Shown: positions 21,541 through 33,180, counted from the stretch's first letter. The stretch: DNA of 64,000 nt from Parietaria judaica (GCA_954871525.1 OX940869.1:14563001-14627000); one strand, 5' to 3'. Notes: generated from the letters alone by a model not told the origin. Program-made: numbers and translations.

Positions 21541-21684
21541 GCCAAATGAGGGAGGACGCATATTTAACAAAAAAAGAGAGGGAAAATGACAATTCGACCC
21601 TTTTTGGTTGCTGAGTTGGAGAACCAGAAACTCTTAATTGCGTTGGAATCCGCATGCCGAAAACCGCATATAAGTAGAGCTGCA

Positions 21685-21815
21685 CACCCGACGTCGCAAC
21701 TCACGATTCGACGCGTCGCGACGTTTACAGTGCGAATCGCGATGCGTCGCGATTGGGCGGCAAAAGTCGCGATTCGTCGCGATTTCGGGCTGGCGTCGCG
21801 ACGCGTTGGATCCTG
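21685..21815. repeat. Left subterminal repeats of the hAT element
   Basis: The motif GTCGCGA or its complement TCGCGAC, often within GCGTCGCGACG or ATTCGTCGCGATT, occurs about eight times in 130 bp. The matching cluster at 32745-32845 has CGTCGCGACGC, ATCGCGACC and GATCGCGATG. Clustered short motifs beside hAT termini are usually transposase binding sites. Confidence 0.75.
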
Positions 21816-22221
21816 ATCCGCGTGAAGCAATCGACGGCCCACAACGTGCCACGTCAGCGATCCGCGTAATTTTGTCTTTTTGGGGCATAAATAACACACT
21901 TTTTACCCGAATTTTATTACCCAACCACAATTATTACCCACTTTACTCGAATTTCAACCCTAAAATTTCAAATTTCCATTACTTTTCACCCACTATCTCC
22001 TCACAATTATTCACCCACTTCACCCACCACAATAATTATTCACCCACCCCACCCTCTCTTCAAACCCTATAAATACCACCTCTTCCTCCCTCATTTCCTC
22101 ACCAACAATCTTCCATCTCTCTCTCAAATTCTCTCAATTCTCTAAGTTTTTTCCACTCTAAAGCTCTAAAGTTCTCAAGTTCTAAAGTTCTAAATATCTC
22201 AAGTTCAAAAGTTCTCTCATT

Positions 22222-22779
22222 ATGTCTCGAAGAAGCGGCGGTAGTTCCGGGGGTCGAAGGGCGGCCAGAAATTTGCAACCCCAATTTCAACTAGGGGGAA
22301 CATCGGAGCCTACGCCCGAGGGCTACATTCCCCTTATGCTACCCCAAGAAATATTTCCCTCCCCTCCCAATCCAAATTATCCCGACGATACAGTACGGTC
22401 TCTAAGACCTAGTCTAGTCCGGGCGATGGGCCAGCACGACGCCAACCCCCAACGTGTAACCCGAGAAATGGTGCAGGCGGTGGCTCAATCTAGGGGGAAA
22501 TAACGATCCTTTTTTCGATCTCATGTTACGGGAACACGCCGATTACAGAGCTCAAGGTCCCGAAGGTGCCGATCCCGACGAACCTCAAGGTCCCGAAGAT
22601 GCCGATCCCGACGAAACTCAACGTCCCCACGATGCCGATCCCGACGACTTTCAAACGCCGCCCTCGATCCGTGGTTCAAATGTTGGGGTGTACAACCGCG
22701 GTTCTCCTCAACCTTCCAATCAAGATAGCGGTGAAGCCTCCGTTGCCCGTCCTCGACGAGGTCGACGTCCTTCAAGCGG
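22222..22779 (+). pseudogene. hAT transposase exon 1 (N-terminal low-complexity region), one frameshift
   Basis: ATG at 22222 starts MSRRSGGSSGGRRAARN, preceded by a TATA box (CTATAAATACC, 22068) and a C/T-rich leader. A one-base excess in GGGGGAAATAACG near 22497 shifts the frame. Beyond it the protein continues as FFDLMLREHADY and a GPEDADPDE repeat. The exon ends at 22779 in GG before GTAATA. Together with the first base of exon 2 this rebuilds a Gly codon, so the splice phase is consistent. The region corresponds to the variable N-terminus before the BED finger of hAT transposases. Confidence 0.65.
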
Positions 22780-23453
22780 GTAATAACATTTAGTCATTTC
22801 TCTATGTATAGCTATACATCATTTTTTTATTTTATTAATTAATAATATTTAATAATTAATAAGTTAGTTCTTAGTAATAAATAATAATTAATAACCAATA
22901 ATTCAATATTAATAATTAATAATCAATAACGAATTTCTTGAAAGTCTTAGTATGCTCTGTGGTTGCGGTTCCGACTGATCTTCCACATCAGAAACGACTT
23001 TCTTGAGATTTTTTGTTAGTTAATAATCATTTAATCATTTTAGTTTAATTTTTTCAATTAGTTAATAATCATTTAATCTTTTTAGTTTAATTTTTTCAAT
23101 TAGTTAATAATCATTTAATCATACTAGTTTAATAATCAATTTGTAAGTGTTGTTTTAACGAATTTCTTGAAAGTCTTAGTATGCTGTGTGGTTGCGGTTC
23201 CGACTGATCTTCCACATCATAAACGAATTTCTTGATATTTTTTGTTATTTAATTTTTGAATTTAATTAGTTAGTAATCAATTAATCATATTAGTTTAATT
23301 AAACTTTAAATAGTTACTTAAATAAGTTAAAGAAATTAAAATGGTATTTTTTATGTGTGGTGATAATTATAAAGTTTTTACAGATTATGGTGTCTTAGAA
23401 AGATTGGTTTTTAAATAAGGTTTGCTTTGCAATCTCCTCCAAGCTAGCCTGGG
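22780..23453. other. Intron of the hAT transposase, AT-rich, with a duplicated 60-bp block
   Basis: The block from GAATTTCTTGAAAGTCTTAG to GACTGATCTTCCACATCA occurs at about 22931-22990 and again at 23159-23218 with one or two changes. Repeated AGTTAATAATCATTTAATC phrases lie between. No coding sequence was seen. Confidence 0.75.
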
Positions 23454-24248
23454 TGTAATACCCTCAATATTATATATATATATATATAAAAAAAAAGTCA
23501 AAAAGTCAAATCAGTTTTGGCAGAGGGGTCAACATCTCGGCCCATGGCGAACTGGCCGCCTTTGGGGTGATTAGGATCCCGAGTCGAGGGCGAGTTACGG
23601 TCAGGGACTTCCAGTCCACCTGTGCTCGTGCCTTGAGGACTCGATGGTATGTAGTGGAGTAAAGGCGCGAGCTGACTCGGCATGGATCACCGAAATGATT
23701 TGACTTTTGTGGGGTATATTTATTTATTTATATTATTATTGGAAATGATGATTAAATGGTTTTCGATGACGTTTAATTTATTTAATTGAATTTTGACTAA
23801 TAAAGGTTCGGTAAAGAGAATTGGTAATAGATTCCCTACTGAGCGTGTGGTGCTCACCCCTTCCATATACATTTTTTTCTTTCCAGCTTCAGGTGGTGTT
23901 CAGTATCAGACTCCGGAAGAGGAGTAGTTTGATTCAGGAAGTCTATATGTTCGTCGTGGTTAATTTCGTATTTTTAGTTGATCTTTAAATTTGAAAATGT
24001 AAAGGATTAAATTAAGGATATTTGTGATGGTGGTACTTTGTAATTGTCGTTTTATGGTGTTGTATAAACTGTGGTCGTTTATGTTGTATTGTCATTTTAA
24101 GTCCCATGGGCAAAAGTTATGTTCTTGTTGACGTGGACGTTGAATATTCAACGGTATTGTTTAAATGATGATGTGTCATTGACCGGTCCAAGTTTGAAAA
24201 GTCGTTGTTTTTGACTTATTCTACTAACCCCCATCTAGGGGCGTTACA
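23454..24248 (+). mobile_element. 5' LTR with large internal deletion (795 bp)
   Basis: It matches the 3' LTR nearly base for base after the junction near 23530. I noticed only two substitutions in about 720 bp: GCGAACTGG versus GCAAACTGG, and GGTTAATTTCG versus GGTTACTTTCG. The deletion joins GGGGTCA to ACATCTCGG. In the 3' LTR both breakpoints carry GTCA (28170-28173 and 29475-29478), a 4-bp microhomology. Confidence 0.9.
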
Positions 24249-24251
24249 GTT

Positions 24252-24263
24252 TGGTATCAGAGC
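24252..24263 (+). other. Primer binding site, initiator tRNA-Met
   Basis: TGGTATCAGAGC starts four bases after the 5' LTR. It is the standard complement of the plant tRNA-iMet 3' end used by chromoviruses and most copia elements. Confidence 0.95.
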
Positions 24264-24766
24264 CTAGGTTACGACACCTAGGGTACAACACCATAAAATT
24301 ATTTCTTTTCTTTAAATATTTTGGGTCGTGTTTTATTCTGTATCACCATCCATAATCCTGACATTTAATCTTTCTACAGTTGATCAACATGGTTCGGAAT
24401 TCCCAAAGTACCCTAAATCTGCGTTCCCCGTTAGATCTTTAAGAATCTGCATTGTATTCGATGTTACATAATACGTGATACAATCTCTTAGTTCTGCAGT
24501 TGAAATAATGAAATCTTTTAAGGAGATCCTGTTCCAAAATCCTTTATAGTTTGATGAATTTCCTGATGCTGCTGCAATTGAGATGCGAATGGCATTAATG
24601 AAGAAAAATTTGAGGTGCTTGATAATTCTGATTTCGTAGTTAGCCCTGAAGCTAGAATGGTAAATTTTGGGTAATAATTTCATGCGCAATGGGTTTGCGA
24701 GAACGTTACGCCAAAGCGTTACTCTAATTTCTCAGAACTGATTGTTTCAGCCAAAAACTTCTAGAC
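24264..24766 (+). other. Residual gag region, mostly deleted
   Basis: About 500 bp lie between the PBS and the protease remnant, where a chromovirus gag of some 1.3 kb is expected. It begins ATCAACATGGTTCGGAATTC in the usual gag-start position. No capsid or zinc-knuckle motif remains readable. Confidence 0.5.
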
Positions 24767-27700
24767 ATGTATTATTCCTTCATCGTTGTGCGCTCATATA
24801 GGAAATTGCCAAAAACTTTAATGATATGCAAGTCTTGTAAGCTTGTCATTGAGGGGTGTAAATTATCATTTGACGTAATCGTTCTCCGTATGATAGAGTT
24901 TGATGTAACATTGGAATTGAATTTATTAGAGAAGTACATTGTTATAGTAGACTGCTACAAAATACATGGCACCCTTAGAAGAAAAGAAAATGAGCATGTT
25001 AATATGACCTCATAATTTTATCTTGAAGTCTCTCCTTGGAGGAAAGATAAATTTTGAAGGGTCGGAAGTTAATTGTGCCATCGAAGGTGTGAGGCAAAGT
25101 GCAATTGACCCGCACATCCCCATATTACAAGATCTTGAAGATGTGTTTTGCCAAGGATTTTAGGATTTTCTCCAAATTGTGGATTGGGTTTGACATTGAC
25201 CTAGTTCCTAGGAGTTTTCCGATTTATATGGCTCATTATCGTATGGCTCCAGCAGAATTGGCAGAATTGAAGAAGCAATTAGACGACTTGTTGAGTAAAA
25301 GGTTTATCTGGCAGAGTAAACTACCGTAGGGAGCGTCGGTGTTATTCGCTAAGAAAAGTGATGGTAGTTTACGCTTTTGTGTGGACTACAGACAGCTCAA
25401 CAAGATGACGATTATGAATAAATGCCCTTTATCGCGCATTGATGATTTGTTCGACCAATTGGGAGGATGCAAATACTTCTCAAAAATAGATTTGTGGTCG
25501 GGTTACCACCAATTGAAGATTCGAGATGCCGACATTCCGAAGACATCGTTTCGTACACGATATGGTCACTTTGAGTTCACGGTTATGTCTTTTGGTCTAA
25601 TAGAACGCTCCAGCGGCGTTTATGGACTTAATGAATAGGATTTTTTTACCATACTTGGATCGATTTATTGTTGTCTTCATTGACGACATACTTATCTATC
25701 CAAGAACCTTGGAGGAACACGCAGAACATTTGCGGATTGTTTTACAGACTTTGCGGGACCATCGCCTATACGCGAAGAAAGAAAAATGTGAATTCTGGAT
25801 GACAGAAGTGAAATTCTTAGGCCACGTGATCCCGCAAGAAGGTGTTGCCGTAGACCCATCAAAAGGTCGAAGCTATCTTAAACTAGAGGCAACTAAGAAA
25901 AGTGGCAGAAGTCCGAAGCTTTCCAGGACTTGCGGGTTAGTACAGAAAGTTCGTGAAGGAATTTTCAAAGACTACCGCGCCTCTAAACACGTTCACCAGA
26001 AAAGATGTTCAGTTGAGTTCAGTTGGGATGATAGATGTGAAGAGTCTTTTTCAGAATTGAAATTCTGATTGACGAGTGCTTCTGTTCTTATTGTCCCTAA
26101 TGTAGATGGAGTATTTACAGTGTATACGGATGCATCTCGAAGTGGACTATGTTGTGTGCTTATGCAACAAGGGAGAGTGGTGACATATGGTTCTAGGCAG
26201 TAGTCTCACGAACTAAATTATCTCACCCTTGACCTGGAGCTAGCAACAGTGTTGTACTTAAAATTTGGCGTTGTCGTCTTTACGGATCAAGATTTAAGAT
26301 ATTCATTAATCATCAAAGTCTCAAGTATTTGTTCACTCAAATGAGATTTGAGTCTATGACAACAAAGATGAGTGGAGTATATGAAAGATTATGATTTTAG
26401 TCTACAATATCGCCCAAGAAAAGCAAAGGTGGTGGCCGATGATTTAAGTCGGAAGAACCATGGTTTGGTTGCTTCTCTGGCCTTGGAACCATGGAAAAGA
26501 TCGGTTACCGTTGGTGATTACAATTTAGAATTTCATACCGACAGATTCAAATCATGTGCATACAACGTCATAGTTGTTCCATCAATGGTACTTCAAGTCA
26601 GACAAAGTTTGTCGAGTGAAGAGATATTATAAGAGATATGAATCGGTTACGAGTTGGAGAACAACTTGAATGATGGAGTGTGGGCGTCGATGGGTTTTTA
26701 TCGTACAAAGGAAGGCTTGCGGTGCCCGATGAAGCTACAAAAAAAAAAAGTGTGCCATCCTACAAGAATCTCATCGTTTCAAGTTTCTATTCACCATGAA
26801 GTATGAAAATGTACCAAAAACCTAAAGATGCAATATTATTGGTACGAAATGAAATTTGATGTGGCAATGTTCGTGAAGAGATGTCCAGTTTGCCGAATGG
26901 TCAAAACAGAGCATCAGAAACTCGGCGGGGAGCTCAAGCCACTGGAAATACCCGAGTGGAAATGGGACTGCATCACCATGGACTTCGTTTTGGGGTTTCC
27001 CCGGACTCGAGGTGGACATGATGCAGTGTGGGTGATCGTTGATAGATTGTTAAAATCAGCCCAGTTTTTAACCATTTGGACATGTTACAAGGTCCCGAAA
27101 CTCTGTAAACTATATATGGAAAAGATAGTAAAGCTTTATGGAGTCCCTGTTTTAATAGTTTCCGACCGAGATGCTCGTTTCGCCTCAAAGTTTTGGAGAA
27201 GATTACAAAAATAAATGGGAACTGATTTGAGTTTGAGCACAGCTTTTCACCCACAGACTGACGGGAAATCAGAGTGAGTAATTCAAATCTTTGAAGACAT
27301 GCTTCGAATGTACGTCTTGGAATTCATAGGAAAATGGAAAGAGCACCTTTCATTCGTAGAATTTGCATACAATAATAGTTTTCAGGCTAGTACCGGTACG
27401 GTGAGGCCTTGTATAGTCGACCTTGCCGTTCGCCTCTTCGTTGGGTCGAGTATGAAGATCGTATTACTCTCAGTCATTCCTATCTCAGAGAGACAACACA
27501 AGCGATTAAGCCTATTTGTGAGAGACTCAAGGCTGCTCAAAGTCACCAGAAGAGATATGCGGATCGAAGACAAAGGCCACTGAAATTCATGGTTGGCGAC
27601 TATGTGTTTCTGAAGGTTACACTAATGCGCGGTGTTTCTCGTTAAAAAAAAAAAAAAAAGTTGGCTCCGCAATACACAGGTCCGTTCGAGATAGTTGAAA

Positions 27701-27992
27701 GAGTTGGGCTATTTGCCTACAGGCTTGATTTTACCTCCGTATTTAACTCATGTTCATAATGTGTTTCATGGTCGATGTTCAGGAAATATGAACCCGATCC
27801 TCAACAAATCATTGAGTAGATAGAGATGCCCATTCAAGAAAATGAGACGTACGAGGAATACGTGATTCAGATTATCGACCATGAAGGTAAAGTTCTTCAT
27901 CGGCGAGAGATCTCTTTAGTCAAAGTGGTGTGTAACCATCACGACCTAAGAGAGGCAACATGGGAGTTAGAGTCAGAGATGATGGAGAAATA
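24767..27992 (+). pseudogene. Degenerate chromovirus pol: protease, RT, RNase H, integrase, chromodomain-like tail
   Basis: The protease end is seen at about 24820-24960 (CKSCKLVIEGCKLSFDVIVL). RT covers about 25100-26070, with [37 protein letters not shown] and the [16 protein letters not shown] catalytic region. RNase H is at about 26090-26460 and ends in the YRPRKAKVVADDLSRK-type motif. Integrase is at about 26820-27600 (CPVCRMVKTEHQK zinc part, WDCITMDFVLGFPRT core). The tail at about 27850-27990 (EEYVIQIIDHEG, EATWELESEM) looks like a chromodomain. TAG at 25327-25329, frameshifts near 25610, and poly-A interruptions at about 26740 and 27645 disable it. Confidence 0.9.
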
Positions 27993-28042
27993 ATCATCTT
28001 TTCGGGGATTGTCTTGTTTAAATTTCGAGGACGAAATTTTTA

Positions 28043-28054
28043 AAGGGGTGGAGT
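28043..28054 (+). other. Polypurine tract of the chromovirus element
   Basis: AAAGGGGTGGAG lies three bases before the 3' LTR start, preceded by GAGGACGAAATTTTT. This is the usual chromovirus arrangement. Confidence 0.8.
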
Positions 28055-28057
28055 ATT

Positions 28058-30195
28058 GTAATACCCTCAATATTATATATATATATATAAAAAAAAAGTC
28101 AATACCCTCAATATTATATATATATATATAAAAAAAAAGTCAAAAAGTGAAATCAGTTTTGGCAGAGGGGTCATCACTTCCCCTCCACCCTCTCTCTCTC
28201 ATTTTGTCGCAGCATCCATCTCTCTCTTTTTATATTTTTTTTCTTTCTTTCTCAACAAATCTTCAAGACACTATATCTCTCTCACCGGAGCTCCGATCGG
28301 AGCGTGGTTGGTGGCGCCGGAAAGCTCTCGAGAAGGCGAGTCTACTTCTAGGCGGAATTCGACCCGAAGTGGTGGCGCTTGGCCGGAATAGTCGCCGGAA
28401 GGTTCGGTTTCTTAACTCGAGATCTATACCGTTTGGGTTCGATTTTGAGAAATCTAACACCGGAATCATGTTCATGAAGCCTATTAGAGTCCGTTGGTGG
28501 TACCACCTCGCCGTCGCCGTCGCCGGTCGCCGCCGTCGACCGCTGCGTCATTTTCCGATCCCGAAATTAATCGAGGGGTTTTGAAGCCCTCGTCGAGGAG
28601 ATTAAAAGCCCTCGATCGTAATTTTCATCGGACTCTCGGTAAGCTCGAATTCCCTTGCCCTAGTTTCTGATTTTAGATGATCAAATTAGGTATATTCTGG
28701 GCCTTGATTGATGAAATTGACCTCGCCATTGCGTTTAGAACAGTTGAATTAAGCTAGGAGAAGTATAAATTTATCGAATTGATGCTCGTTTTGCTGCCTC
28801 GTTTTGCGTGCCCGACGGGAATTTGGCCCAGGTTAAATTTCAGTGTATCGGGTTTTCAATTGACAGTTTAAATTCCAATCTTAGTAGTATTTGACTTATG
28901 GATGGTATCGGTGTTATAGCTGGCACGGATAGTCGTCCCGTGGTCGCCTCGATAACCGTGTTGCCCGAACCACCCGTCTTGAATAGTTCAACAGATCCCG
29001 AAGTCTCTAATCATCAATCTCAAGGCCAAGACAAACCCGCATCTTCGACTAGCTAGTCAATCGATCAAGTTTCCACAAATCGAGGTAGGGGCTATTACCT
29101 TTTCTCGCAATTTAAAATGAACGTAGAAATCAACTGATTAACTAAGATTGAACCGGATAGGTTAATATTGGAATTTAATAAAATTAATGTCGCGATTGTC
29201 GTCGCTTGAGAGCGAGGCAGAGAACCAGGTATGGTTTAATATTCGTTACTATATTTTATGTTTATGATTACGTCGGGATGACGTATGTTGATACCCGCTT
29301 CGGGCGGATGATGATTATTATTATTATTATTATTATATGGTACCCGCTTCGGGCGGATGATGATTATTATGGTATGGTACCCGCTTCAGGCGGATGAGCT
29401 GCTGACGAGCAGCTGGCTACTGCGCAGTAGGCCGGATATGGATATGGATTATGGATATGATTGGTGGCCCAAAAGTCAACATCTCGGCCCATGGCAAACT
29501 GGCCGCCTTTGGGGTGATTAGGATCCCGAGTCGAGGGCGAGTTACGGTCAGGGACTTCCAGTCCACCTGTGCTCGTGCCTTGAGGACTCGATGGTATGTA
29601 GTGGAGTAAAGGCGCGAGCTGACTCGGCATGGATCACCGAAATGATTTGACTTTTGTGGGGTATATTTATTTATTTATATTATTATTGGAAATGATGATT
29701 AAATGGTTTTCGATGACGTTTAATTTATTTAATTGAATTTTGACTAATAAAGGTTCGGTAAAGAGAATTGGTAATAGATTCCCTACTGAGCGTGTGGTGC
29801 TCACCCCTTCCATATACATTTTTTTCTTTCCAGCTTCAGGTGGTGTTCAGTATCAGACTCCGGAAGAGGAGTAGTTTGATTCAGGAAGTCTATATGTTCG
29901 TCGTGGTTACTTTCGTATTTTTAGTTGATCTTTAAATTTGAAAATGTAAAGGATTAAATTAAGGATATTTGTGATGGTGGTACTTTGTAATTGTCGTTTT
30001 ATGGTGTTGTATAAACTGTGGTCGTTTATGTTGTATTGTCATTTTAAGTCCCATGGGCAAAAGTTATGTTCTTGTTGACGTGGACGTTGAATATTCAACG
30101 GTATTGTTTAAATGATGATGTGTCATTGACCGGTCCAAGTTTGAAAAGTCGTTGTTTTTGACTTATTCTACTAACCCCCATCTAGGGGCGTTACA
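28058..30195 (+). mobile_element. 3' LTR, full-length form (2138 bp)
   Basis: It starts TGTAATACCCTC. The first 40 bp are tandemly duplicated, since AATACCCTCAATATTATA recurs at 28061 and 28101. It contains the 1.3 kb missing from the 5' LTR, including a C/T-rich leader (CCACCCTCTCTCTCTC, 28187) and a (ATT)n run at 29310. It ends CTAGGGGCGTTACA. Its first 100 bases are unusually AT-rich. Confidence 0.9.
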
Positions 30196-30398
30196 CTGGG
30201 AACCTCGGGGAGTTCCGTCCAAAAGAGCTTGATAATTATTTCCACACATAGAAAATACCATTTTTTATTTTGTTAACTTTTTTAATTAACTATATGAAAT
30301 TTAATTAATTAATATGATTAATATTAATATTTAATCTATGTAAAATTAATACCAGTTTTTATTTTGTTAATCTTTTTTCTCCCTTATATTTTTAATAG

Positions 30399-32267
30399 GG
30401 AAAATCCTACGGCCTTGTTGTGGGGTCGACCAAACAGAGCGAAGGTCTGGGAATATTTTCACGAAGAACGACGTGTGGAGAACGGTATTCGAGTCAAGAT
30501 CGCCACGTGCAAGAAGTTCCATACAACCCTACATGCGCCGGGGGACAAAGGAACCGGCTACTTGATGCGACATAAAAAGGCGTGCTACGGAGACGATGAC
30601 GAGGTAAACACAGCACAGGTAAGTGCTCTTACCACCGAAAATTTATGGAAATGGACCCTCGAGTGGTTACTGTCTACGGGCACACCGATGAGTTTGATGG
30701 AAAATCCTGCGCATACACAATACATGCAAAGGATTAATCCGTCTTACGAACAGTTTTCCCGTACGACGTATACCAGGGACATGGAAAAGGCTTACAAAAT
30801 GCAAAAAGATTATTTGGTCGAGTTTTTTAAAATGTCAAACATAAACGTTGCTTTCACCACCGACTTGTGGAGCGGTCCGAGTCCTAACGATTATTTGAGT
30901 CTGATCGCCCATTACGTCGACGATGATTGGGTTCCATGTCAAAAACTTTTAAATATGTCACCATTCGAGTGTCGCTAAACCGGCATAAACATTTCCGATA
31001 AATTAATAAAATTATTCAATGATTGGGGTTTGCAAAATCGTATTATTTCTATTACGTTAGACAATGCCGCAAACAATAACGCCGCTATTATTATCTTAGA
31101 AAATAGTTTGCCCGGTTCTTCTTTTCGTAATATTTTACATCGAAAGGGTGGTTGTCACATTATTAATTTAATTGCTAGAACGGGCGAACGAAATATTTCA
31201 GGGCACGTTGAAAAAATACGCAGCGTTATCGATTGGATCCGGCATTCTCAAACCACCGCTAGGCGGAGACGATTTTGTAAAGAGCACAATCATAAAGCTA
31301 ATAAGTTTGGTTTTGACAACAATACACGATGGAACTCTACATATCTAATGCTTTCAGTTGTGTGTAGACAGAGGGTACCGTTAAGCGCTTTCCTCCTCAC
31401 CGAACTAGAAATTCACCCAATTCCTCAAACCCTTTTACGCTGTTACTTTAAATTTTTCAAACCAAAGACAACCTTCCTTGAATCATGGTCTTTCGGGTCT
31501 ATATGAAATTACAAACACTTTTTCTGAATTCGCAAATGACCCTGTTATTTCGCCCATGATTGAGGGAATGGTTGCAAAATTCAAAAGTTATTGGGATCCA
31601 CCCCCTTTTTTCGTATTGTTTCGGTGCTATCTTAAATCCCCGTATTATGTTTACATTCGGGCCGTTGATGTTAGCAATCGGGATAAACTTAGGGATGGAT
31701 TACACTGATTATATTAAGGTTGTTAATGAAGCTTTTTATGAACTGTACAGTGAATACGACCGGCGGTTCCCACAGTTCAATGTGGAGGCGGAGCGAAGGG
31801 CAGTGATAGAAAGCCCAACCAAGACCGCCCTAGCATTTTTCCAGAGACTGAAGCAAAGACTGGATCGCGGAGAATCATCGGGATCCGGTACGCCACCGGC
31901 ACAAGCGGAAGACACGGAAGGCGCACCGCAAGAATTGAAGCGGTACTACGGCCTGCAGATCGACGAGGACTCCCTCGAGTTCGATGTGATTGGATGGTGG
32001 AAGAATCAACGGGAAAGATTCCCGATATTGGCGAGAATGGCGAGGGATATACTGTCCATCCCCATTTCAAGCGTTGCTTCGGAGAGCGCATTCAGTTCGG
32101 CTCAGCATATAATCGACGACCGGAGGGTGTCAATTACCAATACACACCTCGAGCAAGCGGTGGTCTTGAACGATTGGATGTTCCGCAACCCCACCATCGC
32201 CCAACGGAACGAACAAACCGAGCTGGAGAGGATGACTGAAAAGTTTAACGACTGGTTCCCCGAGTGA
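30399..32267 (+). pseudogene. hAT transposase exon 2: BED finger, RNase H-like core, C-terminal dimerisation domain
   Basis: The exon begins after TTTTTAATAG at 30398. Residues near the start form a BED finger, but the second Cys of CKKC appears as Phe (ATCKKFHTTLHAPGDKGTGY). The core has TTDLWSGPSPNDYLSL and TLDNAANNNAAI, the two hAT catalytic Asp segments. The C-terminus has WWKNQRERFPILARMARDIL and SVASESAFSSAQHIIDDRR, the hAT dimerisation domain with the third acidic residue. The coding frame is broken by an in-frame TAA (30976-30978) and frameshifts near 31485 and 31605. It resembles RICESLEEPER/Ac-type transposases. Confidence 0.93.
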
Positions 32268-32873
32268 CGCAATGTAAACGCCAATATGGTGTGCTCTTTC
32301 CTCTCTTGGTTTTATGTCCCTAAGGAGGGTTTTTCAAGAGAGGTTTTAGTGAGGCATCTTGTAATATTTACACTGAATATTTACAACTTCTTCCACCTTA
32401 TTTTAATATTCACAATGAATAATACAATTTTTTTTTAATATCTTGTTTTATCATATTTATTTATTTGTTTAAGATATTTAATAATTATTAATATGTTACA
32501 AATTAATACTTATTAACATATCTTACAACTTAAAAATTAACATATAAATCAAAATTAATAATATGTTACAAATAATAAATTATAACATACTAAAATATTA
32601 ATTTTGAAATAAATAAAGTTTAAATAATAATTTTAAATAATTTAATACTTAAATTCGGATAAAAACTAATAAAATTAAACATTGGAAACAAAAGATAACT
32701 TTTGCCGCAGCCCTTTTTTTGGTCGAGAATCGCCTTTCCTCGCTAAATCGCGACCACGTCGCGACGCATTGCGACCAGCCAAGCCACGACGCATCGCGAC
32801 CACCCTGCTCGCGATTTTGGCGACTTTCGTTGCGAATGATCGCGATGAGTTCGTGTGCAGCTCTACATATAAG

Positions 32874-33175
32874 TAATAATGTGCTATATTTTTTTTTCGA
32901 GATTATTTTCAATCTTAATATAAAAGTTTCGGAATATCCTCGAACTCAAACAGAACAATTCACATAATTTTCCACTCGCCACTCGCGAGGCATCGTGAGC
33001 TTTAACTCACGTTCGGCGTTACATGCAAACCAAAAAGCTCACGAATGACGTGCAAGTCGCCTGATGAAAGTTTGCATTACGGCAAGGAGCCTCGTGAAGC
33101 TTCGGTTTCACTTGTGTGGCCCCTATATATGACACTCACATCTCACAAAATAATGATTAATCAGCTTTATGAATA
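32874..33175. other. Flank between the hAT element and the next solo LTR
   Basis: AT-rich with a short GC-rich patch (CCACTCGCCACTCGCGAGGC near 32970). It should be the distal side of the former AOC promoter region if nothing else intervened. No gene was recognised. Confidence 0.4.
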
Positions 33176-33180
33176 GGTAT

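Larger units (their letters stand above)
23454..30195 (+). mobile_element. Ty3/gypsy chromovirus-like retrotransposon, TSD ctggg
   Basis: The element is flanked by perfect ctggg duplications (23449-23453, 30196-30200). The LTRs (23454-24248 and 28058-30195) share TGTAATACCCTC...CTAGGGGCGTTACA termini. The PBS at 24252 complements initiator tRNA-Met. The order PR, RT, RNase H, IN, chromodomain-like tail matches chromoviruses such as Tekay/Del. Gag is essentially missing, with only about 500 bp between PBS and protease. Pol carries many stops and frameshifts. The 5' LTR lacks about 1.3 kb that the 3' LTR has, including the expected promoter region. It sits in the intron of the hAT transposase, in the same direction. 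Confidence 0.95.
21675..32865 (+). mobile_element. hAT DNA transposon, 11.2 kb including nested gypsy, TSD catataag
   Basis: Perfect 13-bp terminal inverted repeats (TAGAGCTGCACAC / GTGTGCAGCTCTA) lie at 21675 and 32865. They are flanked by perfect 8-bp target duplications catataag (21667-21674 and 32866-32873), diagnostic of hAT. Both ends carry many copies of a (G)TCGCGA(C) motif, probably subterminal transposase sites. The transposase gene has exon 1 at 22222-22779 and exon 2 from 30399. A 6,742-bp gypsy element sits in its intron. Without it the element would be about 4.4 kb, a normal hAT size. The transposase is disabled, so the copy is structurally complete but not autonomous. Confidence 0.95.

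Noticed and set aside
29206..29397. 63-aa ORF with poly-Ile in the gypsy 3' LTR
   Set aside because: It is a translation of an (ATT)n microsatellite within the LTR.
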